Below are positions 1 to 12,494 of a stretch of 64,000 nucleotides of DNA, one piece after another. Every line of letters starts with the position of its first letter. Positions within the stretch are counted from its first letter, which is position 1. Source of the stretch: Capillidium heterosporum (taxonomy: Eukaryota > Entomophthoromycota > Entomophthoromycetes > Entomophthorales > Capillidiaceae); the NCBI GenBank assembly GCA_016630905.1, contig WBMQ01000010.1, forward strand, positions 744,001 through 808,000, given 5' to 3'. A program made the translations under genes and the position numbers. The notes beneath the pieces are model-generated. The model was not told the origin of the DNA. It did not search any database and worked only from the letters and a program-made list of their open reading frames with translations.

Positions 1-159
1 ATTGATAAGTGTTCCGCAAAGCCATAGCTTTTAAGCGTCGGTATACAAACTTCTAAATATAAAGTGGGTGCATGCCAAGGGATGGACTAGATGCTGTGTC
101 GCACCATAGAACCACCTATAAACCATATAATTTGAAACCTTTGCTAAAGTTCTCTGAAA

Positions 160-318
160 ATGGCAAGTACTCTCGCCCGCCTACCCTTCAAAATCCAAAA
201 ACCCATCCAATTCTTTACAGGTTCGCCTTGTAAAGATTTGTCCAGATTGCCAGAACTGAGTAGTGCCTACTTTTCTACAAATGAAGTGGATTTAGCGACC
301 TTTAGAACAGTCAATTAG
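160..318 (+). CDS. Candidate micro-ORF or first exon with presequence-like N-terminus
   Basis: A 52-codon ATG frame lies in clearly less AT-rich sequence than its surroundings. The N-terminus (MASTLARLPFKIQKPIQFF) is basic, hydroxylated and free of acidic residues, as in mitochondrial targeting peptides, and SAYFSTNE near residues 38-45 resembles a presequence cleavage zone. Acidic residues appear only after that point. No family was recognised and no downstream exon could be joined with confidence. It may be a first exon, a small mitochondrial protein, or a relic. Confidence 0.3.
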   Translation: MASTLARLPFKIQKPIQFFTGSPCKDLSRLPELSSAYFSTNEVDLATFRTVN

Positions 319-3300
319 TTGTAAAATGGGAACATCTGCAATACCTGATATCCGAAACTTTTAAAGTGATGTGGCAATTAAAATTAGTATAGTTTTTAAA
401 GTTTGTGTTCTGGAATGCCTACTTTATCTCCATTAGATTTATAAGCAAGGTAGTTACTATTTTCAAGTAGTGTCTACTTTGAACTTTACGGCTCGAATGA
501 ATAATTTACTTTTTGGGTGGTTTAGTAATCTTTTATTCTTTATCGGTATAAACCAAACTGGTTATCACTTAAAGACTTGCCTCTGTTGGCGACAAGGCCA
601 TTTGGATTTAGGTCGATAGAATAACCGAACCGAACCAAACCAAATCGTCTAGCACCTATTTGTTTACTAGGTCTAAAAGATAGGTAAAGTCTCATCTTTT
701 TTTCCAAATATGTGGCAAAGTATAGTAAAACTTCTAGTTCTAAACCTTTTAGCTAATCCTCTGGATAGATTTGGTCCTTTTTAATTTGCAAAGCTTTATA
801 AGATCCACAATAGCAACTTGTAGAGCTTAAAGTTTGTAGGAACAGCAACTCCGACCATTAGCAATCCGCTTTACATTGCTATCGAAAAATTATCCCGGTA
901 CAGTTATAAATCTAAAAAATAGGACAGAGTTAGTAGATATACCTTCAAGGATTTAGCAGTATCGAAGGAATATTTGTCTAAATGGGATTTATTAAAGTAA
1001 AAAGGTAATACTCCTATACATTTTAGAGGTTGTTATATGGGGTGGTGGGAGGAGTAGCAAAGGATTGAAGCGAGGACTTTAACTTTTTTGTCTATCCACC
1101 CTATTGTTGAAATGATCTGATTATAAATGGCTTTGGAGTGTTATTTCGTGTATCATTTTTATAAATAAGGATGGTGTACCTTTGCAATGAAGATATTATT
1201 TTATAGTGTTGGTGGAGTACATATATTCAGTTTGCAAATATATACTGTACTGATATATAAAAGCAGATACCTTCATATCAGATTCGTCCAGCAGCTAGAT
1301 TAGTTCCAAATACTTATTGAAGGTGAGCCGATTTCTATTTTTATCTATATTTGTTTACCGACTTTGGAATCTATACTTCAAATCAACTTCATCAATAAAC
1401 TTCAAATTAGGAAAATGGCGATAATCGATTCCAGTTTTTCTATACTTGGAAGTTCGTTCCCATACCCTATCTATACTTGTGATGTAACCCAAGATATATT
1501 AGGGTAATTACCGGCAACCTTAAACCGTGCTAATGTTCTTATAAATTAGGCTATTCACCTATAACTAAAAGAAGTTTCTAGACTTGCAACGTGACATTTT
1601 CTTGAAATAAGCTATGGAAAACAGGAATAGCAATTACAAAGCTTTGCAAGCTGGGACAAAATATGTCTAAATTTAGTTGTACAAGTAACTCCTATCTTAT
1701 TTTAACAACAATTCGCAGTTATAGTTGAGCATACTTTGTTCTAATACCGATACTTGAAATTCGGATATATTGCTGGGCTGTAGCCTTATATAAAGTTTAA
1801 ATTTAGAACTGCTGAATCCTTATACAGATCTAATGGTTCATAGACCTTTTAATAGGTTTAAACCTTAATCCACAGAAGACTCCTTAACGCTCGATATCGA
1901 ATCTAGTTCTACTTTGGGTAGTTCTAGTACCCTACATATTTAGTTAGAGAAGAATTGGCGTACAGGTATGACACTACCCTCGCTTAAAGCTGTGAATTCC
2001 TAGCCAACAGTTCTTCAACCGGTTACTTTGATGTAAAGCATCCGACTTATAACCAAATTTGGCTACTTGCGAATTAGGTGGATAGTTCATAGTGTTCATG
2101 ACTTTGATGGAAATGGATGAGTCCGAATCAAACTTTCAAACCTAATTTATAAGCGGATTTTGAAGTTCTTTAGATTGGGAGCTTCCATATATTACCAAAT
2201 TGGGTAATTTATCTATAATTAGGTGGTGAAGCTATTAGGTTTTACAAGCTAATTATGTATAAATTGAACTGCAAATTATTACTAATAACAGAAGGTTAGT
2301 GGGAGGTAATAGCGAGGTTTGGGGTTAATTGGTTTAGCCTTAAAAATTAGTTTCGATTGTTGCAGGGCTGTTGGTATTTGACATTGGCCCAGATTGACAA
2401 TGTATATTTGCAGGATTGCAGAACTAAATTCACTTTCGCTATTTACTGTATTTTATACTAAATTTTCGTATTCTTCAAATCTAGAAATGCAAATGGCTAT
2501 CCTAAGTTTAACTGTAAAAATTTGCCAGATTGTGGGGGCTGGATAAGAAATAAATTGCAGTAATCATTGGAGATAAACATAGTATGTTTAAAAGTATACT
2601 TATTGAACGACGACTATGTAAATTCAAAGTGATCAATAAGTAACTAAACAAATAGATTCAAGCCTCCATCCATAAATAGCTGGTATCTCTAGCTCTCTGT
2701 ACATTCCCATCACGATGCTTCTACCTTAAGAATCATTTTTTCTTATCAAAGTTTTTTAATAGAATACTTGATAGTCTAACAATAAAGTAATCTAAAGACA
2801 AATTTTGAAGGCGGAAATATATTTATCGTTACTCAATGTACTAGATGGAATGATGGGCTCATATATGATGTGTTTATTCAATCAACCTAAGTATATGTAT
2901 ATAGCCAAAACAGAAATCGGTAAATTAAGCATTGAAGGTTATACATGATTTTACGATATATTCAGATAGCATTCATATCCATTAGTTCAGTAATTGAATT
3001 CCAACAATCGCTTCTCAGTTATCGTAAAACTGTCAGATATTGATTAAGTTGCAACCATATATGTTAAATTTATAAGATTTTTACGTAGATCACAATCATA
3101 CCAATAGTATCAAGATATGGTCTTAAAACAACCTTATGCGAGCAAAATTTAGTAAATATAAGTAATACTTATCCTCATTCAGCTTCAAAAGGAGATCTAA
3201 AGGCGATTTTGTATAAGGTTATAAAAATAATGTAGTAAACTATATAATAGAAAGTTTGGTTTATGTACCTATAAGCTAAATGTGTTGTTAATATTGAATG

Positions 3301-6300
3301 TACTGGTACGAAAACTATGATCAACTTAGCACTATAAAAGTTAAAGATCATAAGTTCATTTTTTTGTATTAGAAGTCTCGCTTAGTAAATGTATGTTTTA
3401 AATTTGCATTTCGATAAAAACTTTGTATGCATTAGATTTATGAATGAATTGTATTAGATATAGTGGCGGGTATTACGTATACCATTTTCCTTAGCTTAGA
3501 AAAAACTTGATGCTAAATTGGATTATCAATTAAATCGAATTTCAAACAAATCATTCCCAATTTTCTATTTAGCTTTGATAAGCCAAGATAGGAAGTTTGG
3601 CAATCATTTGCAATCAGAAAGCTTAGCTGGCTGTAATGGCCACTCACACTATAGCCGCTAGCTCCAAATTAAGATATGTATGAATCCTTCATATATGAAT
3701 GCTGAAATAAATATAGTACGAAAGTAGCTATAGCATGACAGACTTTAGATTGATATAGAACGATGGCGAGATATTAGCCTGCACTTTTTCCAATTAAATG
3801 AGCTTACAAACAGTATTTAGGTCCTATTAGAAGGCATTTTATAACTAATTCAACCTGCAATTAATATTTAAATAATCTTTATCAGTTGGGCTAATTCCTC
3901 AAGCTTTTCGTGGTAAAGCTACCTTAACTCTACTACTTTTGGCTTTGATACTAGTTTTCGACACGATTCAGCTTGGAGATTTCTAACTACAGTTCGAAAT
4001 ATTACTCAGCCAAATCAATACCACCTATATTTATTATCAACTTTTACTAATATTACTTTCCAATAAGCTATATGAAAATATTGTTTCTGTAGTGTCAGGC
4101 TTCATCCTATCAAGATGATAGATTTGTATATTTAGGATTTATGTTCAAATTGCTAATTTTTTGAATGGATTTCAACTCTAATATAACAATAATTAGGATG
4201 CTCTATCTTTAGAATTTAATGTTTTCAATCAAATAGAATTAGTACAGTTAGTCAATTTTTTTCAGCAAAATTTTCAGTTTTTGTAAGATACAACCCTGCA
4301 GCTATCTTAGAAAATTTGAACTAGATAGGAATGAAATCTATACGATTAGCGATATTCTATATATAAGTAAAAAGTAATTTATTGTGAAAGCACCATTATC
4401 TAACTGAGGAAATGAAATGTCCAATGCTTATTGAGCCTATAATGTCGAATTCGATAAACCTTGCTTAAAATTCCTTTGGCACCACTTGGTAAATATTCTA
4501 TCTATCGATTACTAATTTGCAGAACACTTATTCTATAATACCAAAGTATAGAGACTAATTTTATGGCTATACGAAGGCACAAAATTAAATATGATAGAAA
4601 CCTGCATCATATCAGTATCCGATTTCTGTAAAATAGAACTTCAAAAATGGTGTCAGTAACCTTAATTAAATGAGGTCAATGTAGATACCTAGCTACGATC
4701 GTATTTAAACTATATGATTTCAGCCTTAAACTTTTTCTCACTATAGTAAGTAACTGTCGTTCTCTTTTCAAGATTGCCAGCGATATCCATACTTTTATTT
4801 CTCAGAGTTTCGATACCATATTTCAAAAAAATACTTGTGCCATCTCAGCTCAACTCATCTCCTTGTGTCTATGTCCTTATCTCTATTAGTTTGGCGACAA
4901 TACTAGACTGGTCAACTTTCATGTACATTAATCTACTTGATTTAAATTTGAATCTTTAGTTTTTAGGTTTTGTAAACTTTAGGTTATCGATTGATGTTTA
5001 AGAGAGATGGGAAGTCAACCACTACTAGGATGATGCCTAATATCCAAATATGTACAAATTTACAAAAGTCATTTTCCTAGATTATATTTCTATACCACCT
5101 GAAGCTTTAATTATCATTAGTCATTTGTGCATTGCATATAATTACTGTTATTTCATATTGGGTATATCATTTCCTTGAGAAAAGTGGTATTTAGATATAC
5201 TTGTTAATTTATGATATAAATTTACTTTTTATATTCATCATTTTTATCAATCTCCAATGTGAAGCCGATACTAGCATTATATCAAAAGTTTAGGAGAATA
5301 GTATTTAGCTACCTATATCTATAGAGCTAATGCTACTTTACAATAGTTTCAACAAATATTTATAAAATAGAAAGTTGTGATTAATTAAGTTGATTGCTAG
5401 TATGTTAATATATAATAGACGATGAAAATCTATTCAATTTTCATCAACAGATGATAGTAATTGAAAAATCGTGTTGAAATATCTAGTTCTTTATTTCTGT
5501 AACCTAAATTAGAGCACTCATGTATACTAATATTTTTAATGGGCATACGTAACTAACTCTACCATTTCCTTTAATTTCTTTCAATTATTTAGTTTCTTAT
5601 TTCCAAAGTGGACGAGGAAGCTATCGACCCTGATGGAAAGTAAATTGAATACTATCAAGGGTATTTACCTTGCTCTCCTTCAAGGGGATAGCCCTGTTCA
5701 TTATAACATAGCAGCTTACAGAAAGGTATTGAATCTTATACTTTTCACTGGCACATTGGCGGTTCAAATTCCTTAAACCAGGTAACCTATGTTACGAATT
5801 TATTATAACCCGATATAGCTGTGCAGTTTTACGGAATATATATTAGATTACCCGTTCTTTGTCAACATTCTTTGGATGAAAAAAGGGAATTGGTAGCGAA
5901 GGAAGCTAGGCTCTACACCCGGACTTAGAGCCTTAACTAATGTATCTTGTGCTAGAGCTTTAGCAAAAATAAAGTTTTCTGGATCGAAATTCCAAAATTC
6001 TATTCCTAAAGCTGTGATGCGGGTACTAAAGACAGTAGTTGGGAGTTAACAGATGTCATCCATACTTGATGCTTATCTAAAGAATTAAAAGTCGGATGAA
6101 AAAGATGTTAAGGAAGATGAGTTACTGTCTTAAGTAGCAAGAAAAAGGTATATATTTTGGATATTAGATACTATATACTTTCAATGGATGAGTATTTCTT
6201 GCAAACCAATAGCCGATCTAAAATCCTAGAGTTTGTATAGACATAGGTACACTATTATTGAAATGAATTCCATTCAAATGAAGCACTTTATCGGTTAAAG

Positions 6301-6647
6301 ACATGTACTATATCTACATAAAGTTTAAAACGCAATCCAGATAGCAAATACCTCCATATCTTTGCAATATTAGTGAGCCTTACCAACCAATTCAAAACTT
6401 TAGTAGTTCGTCTAGGCTATTTTTACATCGGCATTTCCATTTTAAACATGGCTATTGTCCTTTATACTATGCATCTGTCGATCTAGATGTATTTTCGCGG
6501 AAGTTTTATCTTATTTGGAAGCGGAGATATCCTTGAGGTGGTTCGAGTATAAAGTATGCGTTGGAATCAACCTTCAAGTTATTTGAATCGGACGTCCTTT
6601 TATATCAGTACCCTTCTATTCTTAACAAAATCCGAGAAATAAAAGAT

Positions 6648-6729
6648 GTGAGGATGTCGCCCCAGCTATGAAAAGATCGTGCAGGTGTAGTGTGGCTACG
6701 CAGTACCCTTCCCACACCTCTATCCTCAC
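6648..6729. other. Nested inverted repeats, possible structured RNA
   Basis: GTGAGGAT at 6648-6655 is the exact reverse complement of ATCCTCAC at 6722-6729. Inside it, AGGTGT at 6683-6688 pairs with ACACCT at 6714-6719. The interval is GC-richer than its surroundings and contains no ORF. No known fungal RNA family (U snRNA, SRP, RNase P) was recognised. A structured RNA is an inference only. Confidence 0.25.
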
Positions 6730-8856
6730 TATAAATTCTCCCACATACCTCGTATATTTACTTTTAAAAGTAATAGCAGTTACCTGTACAAGTTAATCCA
6801 AAAGGCAGACAATCAGTTCCTATATTAGCGGTATACTCCAAAAAGTACCCGGTAAGCATAAACAAATAAACAGCTTTAATTTTAGTAATGAACGCATCCA
6901 TCAACTTTTTACGTGCTTATAGTTGAGGCACTGATTGGGAACTTTGTCAGAGGTCTATTTTTATAGATTGAAGGAGGGTGCAGAACCACCTTTGTAGCCA
7001 ATTTAGTTTTCTAGACTATAAATAGAAAGGCTGTTGTGATAAAGTTGTAGGACCTACCGATATTTAAGTTGTATAAAGGTATTTTTATTTTGTGATAGAA
7101 TGTAGGCAAAAGGAGTATGTATGCAGATATAGAAATATCTATTTGTATCGATTTGTCTAGACTTGAGGTTTCAGCCTAGAAGATGATGTGCCTTCACTTA
7201 TACTGTTGGCATACTTTTCTATATAAAATATGGAAGGATTGTGCCATGATCTACCAAATTGCGAACCACTGATCAAAACACTAGAGCTCGAACTAGATCT
7301 TCCTATTGCAATATATTTATAGAGCTGGCTAAATGTGCAATTATGTTCAGATAAACTAAATAGTTTTTACCGGCTCAGTTGTAAATAACCATTCAGTTTA
7401 TTGGAACCTATTGATATGAAGATCCACTATACTTTTTTATGATAAGTTCGGAGTTTCAATGAAATCAATTTCGATACAACTTGATCTCCACGACCAGAAT
7501 TTCTAAATTAGAAAGAAATAACCACTAAATTTAGCTGAATTGGCTAGTTTTCATAAGCTTAATGTTGAGCTTTCCCTAGAAATCTGAGCTGGTTTTGTTT
7601 CAAATTAACTGATTAAACATTTAAAAAGCTATTATAGAAGCTTCTTACATAAGGCGGAACGAAGCAAATTTTACGATTTCCCGTTATAGATAAAAGTTGA
7701 TAGGATAAATTGTTACATTTGAAAATTTTCATTACTAAAAATATGCCATATCCAATTATCAGATCATTGGGTGCTCGCTACAGCTGTTGTTGGTTGGAAG
7801 GTTTACTCTTAGCAAGTTTAACTATACCTATCCCTATAGTTTACACTATCGCCTTTAACTACACTTACAAATCTCCCATACCATTGCAGTAAAGGCGGCA
7901 CCCTTTGAAGCGACAGTATAAATATTCCTAGTTGAAGTAATAGGGTTCAATCTTTAAAAAAAGAACCCGCTACTCGTTATCATCAGTTAAGTATAACATA
8001 AAACTTTACCATCCGCTATAAAAATAGATATATTATTATACACATACTTTAGGAGTAGAATCTCTGAAATTTACACTAATTTTAAGTTAGATTGGCATGG
8101 ATAAACCTGTTCCATCGACATTGGAGCTGCCTGACAACAAGGAGAGGCAATAAGGCTAATATATTTTAGTAATAGATTCGATCCCTGTAAAGGTATGTTT
8201 CTATGCAACACTTTCAAATGTATAGAACCGAGTTTCTTGTATTTCGTGACACCAGCTTACTAAATATATAGCAGCTACCAATAGATTGAACCGTAAACTT
8301 GTTAATTAATCGGCTAATAACTCACGATTTACCTTACCCGCCCTAAACTGTATCCTGTAGAAATTTACAATCTGATTCTTCTTTGGAATAGATGGCACAC
8401 GTGATCACTTTATAGCTTCCAAGGTTATGTAGGGTTGTAAATAGCTTATTCGCAGTAATAACGCTAAATTCGCATGATCACCAAGGTTAATTTAGGTTCG
8501 AATTAGTTTGGGTTAAACAAGTTAATTTATATAGGTTGATGGAAGTGTCTACACCCTAGCCAATGAAGTTAACACAGATTGGAAGAGTCCCTATACTTTT
8601 TGAAAAGCCCAATAGTTTCACACAATTCCTCAAGCTTCAGCGACAGAGTAGAACTCTTAGATCGGGTCAGTCATGTTCAGTCTAACTTATTTCCCAATTT
8701 ACACTGGCTGAACTGGTTGCATAATACCACCTCTTTCTAGAACAATTTACACTTGAATTTCAACTGATAACCAAAGTTGCAGTCCCATTATTTCCTTTTT
8801 CTCAGCAAATTCCAACTCTACCGTTGCAAAAGGAAACTAAAGAAAAGCCAAGCGCT

Positions 8857-9510
8857 ATGTCCGCCAACAAGATCATCTACAAAGGGGATATACCTGAAGG
8901 CTTACGTAGCCTGCCTAGCTTCCCAACCCCACAACAGCTGCACAAACTCAACCAAATCTTCGACGACTGTCCTAGACCCCATAAAGAGATGGTCAAGCAA
9001 CTAAGTCAGCAGCTACAGACTTCACAGACCAACGTTATCAACTGGTTCCAAAGCAAAAGAGACCGCCACCACACTACAGGCTTGGAGTCCAATTCGTTAC
9101 CCAACAACGCACACTACAAAAAGTTCAAAGAGATGGACTTACAAAAGGAAGATCTATTCTTCAACAAGCGGAACCATGACAACTCTTACCTAAAGCCTAA
9201 TAAAGAGACTTATCCCTCCATCCCCAGCTTCAAGCCGATAGCGCACCCATCCAACGGGTACGAACGTTCTAGCTTCAGTTATTCAAGCAAAAGTCCACCT
9301 ATCAAGATGTTACCCTTAGATGAGCTAAAGAAGGACAAAACAATACCTACTGATCCCTTGTACTACCACTTGGCCGATACCAGAAACTTCATAGAGTTCA
9401 ACTACGGTTATATCGAACCCTTGGCCCACCCCAAAGCTTACATTGATCAGAAGTTAGCCTTGTCCACGTCTAGGATATCTATACGTAAGCATGATGTTTC
9501 TAGTGCCTAA
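8857..9510 (+). CDS. Divergent homeodomain protein (Asn51 replaced by Ser)
   Basis: Single-exon gene of 217 aa starting at the ATG at 8857; the frame is open a little further upstream but without another ATG. A homeodomain-like segment spans about residues 20-74. Helix 3 reads NVINWFQSKRDRHH, with Trp63 and Phe64 at canonical positions 48 and 49 and Arg68 at position 53. Position 51, an almost invariant Asn that contacts adenine in homeodomains, is Ser66 here. The rest is low in hydrophobics and rich in Ser, Asn, Lys and Tyr, with no recognised domain. It is probably a nuclear DNA-binding regulator with altered or lost base-specific contact. It stands alone, more than 1 kb from other genes, like the second homeobox gene at 53.0 kb. 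Its target and role are unknown. Confidence 0.75.
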   Translation: MSANKIIYKGDIPEGLRSLPSFPTPQQLHKLNQIFDDCPRPHKEMVKQLSQQLQTSQTNVINWFQSKRDRHHTTGLESNSLPNNAHYKKFKEMDLQKEDLFFNKRNHDNSYLKPNKETYPSIPSFKPIAHPSNGYERSSFSYSSKSPPIKMLPLDELKKDKTIPTDPLYYHLADTRNFIEFNYGYIEPLAHPKAYIDQKLALSTSRISIRKHDVSSA

Positions 9511-10770
9511 AATTTTTTGTATAGCTTTTTTCTCCAACTTTCTTTATTCTCCCTGTACTTTAGTAACCCCAAGGATAACTCTTCGTTGTTTACTTGCCAT
9601 CTTGAAAACTTTACTAAACCATATTTCTAACTTCCATCTATCTCTTTAACGTTTTAATATCAAATTTGTATTTATGATTTCGATTCCTATAAGTAATCTT
9701 AAGAAAAGTATGATAGTTATCTAAACCTTTTGTCTTATATATTTTTGCTATACGTTTTGACTCTCGCTTGTATTTACTGTGTCTATACATGGGATTAAAA
9801 GTATTGATGTTTCAAATGAAGCATCCATCTACTTTATAGTAGTTTTTACTTCAAAAATTCAACGTTATGCTTTCCTTACTTTTACCGGCAAGAATATTGA
9901 TTTATTTGTTACATACCCTACATTTTAAAATACCAATTTTAACTTGATGCCTACACGTACATATAGTTGTGCAAATAGAATCGGATAGCTTAACAAAAAA
10001 GTTTTTGCCTTGTTTACATCTACTATATTTAGTAATACCATCAGTATACTATCAGAATAAACCAGTGGCCTTCAATTTTTGAGTTTTCGGCACTTGCATG
10101 AAAAACTTTAAAATATGGGCATATTTTAATGAGTTTTATTAAAAATTTCGTACAATTGTGTGAGTTGTATCCACAAAGTTGAAGACTATTAATATAGACT
10201 ACATCTTAATTTTAGAAAGTAGGATGTCCATACAAGGATATGCAATAGAGATCTTATTCCTAACCATATTATCCCACACCTGATTCCTTATAGAGCAATC
10301 TTATAATACCTTTATATCGTATATTCACCCTATAATACGATCCTATAAAGTTAAAAAACATGATTGAAACCGAATAGTTTTTAAAGAACCCTATATATGA
10401 AAATCTAATTTTTATAGACAGTTTTAAATATATTATAGGTAAATGTATACAGGCTTTTTCAACTCTTGTGCTTGATAGCAAAGAATATCAGTTTTCAGGA
10501 GTAAAGGGATAGGTAAACACATGTCGTAATTTATTTAAGTTTAGTGTGGCAAAGTTGAAATTCTCAAATATCATTTGGTTAAAAAGATAAAATTCGGCAA
10601 CAATATATAATTTCAAGGAAAATTTACTTAATAAGTCAAATTTGGACGTAAAATGGGATAGTGATGATATGGAATTAATACGTCTACATGTTCAAGGGAT
10701 ACAAATCTATATGGTATAAAAGTTGAAAAATTGAAAGTTCCAAACTTACATCTTGAAAATTTACAACCAG
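9511..10770. other. Intergenic, T-rich 3' region then AT-rich spacer
   Basis: Downstream of the homeobox gene the plus strand is T-rich, as in a fungal 3' UTR. No further gene, RNA or repeat was seen. A 70-codon minus-strand frame near 10.3 kb has no motif and looks like chance. Confidence 0.4.
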
Positions 10771-10855
10771 GTAACCATCCTATTAAACGACTTGCCTAAC
10801 ATCCTTACAACAAAGTTTACCACTAGACTAACTCATATCCTTTTCATTTAACCAG
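10771..10855 (+). other. Predicted 5'-UTR intron of first FKBP gene
   Basis: The donor CAG-GTAACC at 10768-10776, a GACTAAC branch-like word at about 10825 and the acceptor AACCAG ending at 10855 define an 85-nt intron seven bases before the ATG. The second FKBP gene has the same donor and branch word at the equivalent place, which supports it. The GTAACC donor is also used at 22373 and 34986. It is inferred from sequence only. Confidence 0.6.
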
Positions 10856-10861
10856 ATAATC

Positions 10862-11188
10862 ATGGGCGTTACCAAAACTGTAGTAAAAGAAGGCGACAAG
10901 ACGAACTACCCCAAGAAAGGCGATACCGTCAGTATGCATTACACCGGAACTTTAGATGACGGTACCGAATTCGACTCCAGCCGTAAACGCAAAGACCCAT
11001 TCGTTACTAAAATTGGCGTTGGTCAAGTTATCCAAGGTTGGGACGAGGGTGTGCCTCAGATGTCCTTGGGTGAACGCGCTATCCTTAAAATTACCGGTGA
11101 TTACGCTTACGGTGAACAAGGATATCCAGGATTGATCCCGCCTAATGCTACTTTGACCTTCGATGTCGAGTTACTCAAGATTAACTGA
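10862..11188 (+). CDS. FPR1: FKBP12-type peptidyl-prolyl cis-trans isomerase, copy 1
   Basis: Complete 108-aa FKBP12, the standard length, with no intron in the coding part. FKBP12 isomerises Xaa-Pro bonds in the cytosol and is the receptor for FK506 and rapamycin. The drug and active-site pocket is intact: HYTGTL, EFDSS, the [10 protein letters not shown] helix with its Trp, and [16 protein letters not shown] with the pocket Tyr and Ile, ending FDVELLKIN. The loop after FDSS reads RKRKDPF instead of the usual RGxPF, so the surface next to the pocket is more basic than in copy 2. The ATG at 10862 is the only in-frame start, because the upstream leader intron contains an in-frame stop. It sits 0.9 kb before a tandem paralogue with a similar leader. 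Confidence 0.95.
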   Translation: MGVTKTVVKEGDKTNYPKKGDTVSMHYTGTLDDGTEFDSSRKRKDPFVTKIGVGQVIQGWDEGVPQMSLGERAILKITGDYAYGEQGYPGLIPPNATLTFDVELLKIN

Positions 11189-12059
11189 ATTGGCAATAAC
11201 AATGCATCTTTATATTGAATATGTTTTGGCAAGTCCTTTTTATGTTTGTAGAGATAGTTAAGGTTTCATATTGGAGGTTTTAATGAAGTTGTAGGTACTT
11301 TGTCCAGGAATTTAAAGGGATTGTATTCAATAGATAGATGGCTAAAATTGAACATACGATTGTAGATAATGTATTTTAACTTTATGTAGTTTTATATCTA
11401 TTTATTTTTACTTTCTGTTTAGTTAAAGTATACTAGATTTTTAGCTTTATTTTCTTGATTCTTAATACGAATAGTAATGTTTAATTGGTTTGCTTTATAT
11501 GGCTGTTGTATTTTAGGTTGTAAATAGCACTATAGTTAATATAGCCTAACTTTGTCAAATCTTTGTTCAATATAATAAATGTCAAGATGCATATTTATAT
11601 TTTTACTCAAAGTTATATTTGTGACGATGCGATAAAAAGATAACAAGAAAATGAGATATATCTGTCAGTATGTAATATAGATCATATTTATAATAGCATG
11701 TTTGAGATATCTACAAAAATAGTGACCTATCACGGCAACTATAAAGGTTAATATTCTATCAGCTACACATCTATAGTTGAAGTTCAAGTTGTTGAAAAGT
11801 AGTATTTGTTTGTAAATACTGGGTAGATTTTTAATATATACCTGTAATCTGTAAAAGATCATTATTTGCAATCAAATTTATACTATTCAGACATTCCATT
11901 TAAAGGGTATTTACCTAATTAGCCACAGAGAGCCTATAAACTAGCCAATGACGATGTCGAGAACTAGTATGTTTTCATAATCAAGGCATTTGAAATTACG
12001 TGTTGAAAAGTGAAAAAGTTTGAAATTCCCAACTTTTATCTTTTAAACTTTAGAAACAG

Positions 12060-12160
12060 GTAACCTATACTTTTTAACACCTTATCCTTATCCTTATCCT
12101 TACCCTTGCAATGAAATTTGCCAATCGACTAACCCAAACCCGCTTGTTCCACACCACTAG
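12060..12160 (+). other. Predicted leader intron of second FKBP gene, with an internal ATG
   Basis: The donor CAG-GTAACC (GT at 12060), the branch-like GACTAAC at 12127-12133 and the acceptor CACTAG ending at 12160 give a 101-nt intron just before the ATG at 12168, matching copy 1 in position and motifs. It also contains pyrimidine-rich CTTATC repeats near 12080-12105. An ATG at 12111 inside it is in frame with the FKBP coding sequence, so retention of the intron, or transcription starting within it, would give a longer protein. Confidence 0.55.
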
Positions 12161-12494
12161 ATTAAACATGGGCGTCACTAGAGATATTATCAAGGAAGGC
12201 AACAAGACCAACTTCCCCAAGAAGGGCGATACTGTCACTATGCATTACACTGGTACCTTGGAGAATGGTACCAAGTTCGACTCCAGTGTTGACCGTGGTT
12301 CCCCCTTCGTTACTCAGATTGGTGTTGGTCGTGTTATCCAAGGTTGGGACGAAGGTGTACCTCAGATGTCCTTGGGTGAGAAGGCTAAGCTTACTATCAC
12401 TGGAGATTACGCCTACGGTGAGCGTGGCTACCCCGGCTTGATCCCCCCTAACGCTACTTTGATCTTCGAAGTTGAGTTACTCAAGATTAACTAA
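12111..12494 (+). CDS. FPR1: FKBP12-type peptidyl-prolyl isomerase, copy 2, with possible mitochondrial isoform
   Basis: From the ATG at 12168 this is a 108-aa FKBP12 with an intact pocket: [26 protein letters not shown] and [16 protein letters not shown]. It differs from copy 1 at scattered positions, including the canonical RGSPF loop. The frame also starts at the ATG at 12111, giving 127 aa. The extra 19 residues ([19 protein letters not shown]) have four Arg/Lys pairs, no acids and an RLFHTT motif typical of mitochondrial presequences. That ATG lies inside the predicted leader intron, so spliced mRNA should give the cytosolic form and unspliced or internally started mRNA a mitochondrial form. 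The FKBP call is certain; dual targeting is inference. Confidence 0.93.
   Translation: MKFANRLTQTRLFHTTRLNMGVTRDIIKEGNKTNFPKKGDTVTMHYTGTLENGTKFDSSVDRGSPFVTQIGVGRVIQGWDEGVPQMSLGEKAKLTITGDYAYGERGYPGLIPPNATLIFEVELLKIN

Larger units (their letters stand above)
1..8856. other. Long gene-poor AT-rich stretch
   Basis: No open frame here has a recognisable protein, and the longest ATG-like frames are about 60 codons with no motif. Slightly less AT-rich patches near 1.9-2.1 kb and 5.6-6.0 kb may be remnants of genes, but no family could be read from them. A CAG-GTAACC splice-donor-like word occurs near 5777, matching donors used elsewhere in the window, without a readable exon beside it. A micro-ORF at 160-318 and a hairpin at 6648-6729 are listed separately. 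Confidence 0.5.

Noticed and set aside
4774-4959. 61-codon frame
   Set aside because: No motif, starts without ATG, composition like the flanking desert; taken as chance.
8777-9004. 75-codon frame overlapping the start of the first homeobox gene
   Set aside because: No ATG and no motif; the homeodomain frame explains this sequence.
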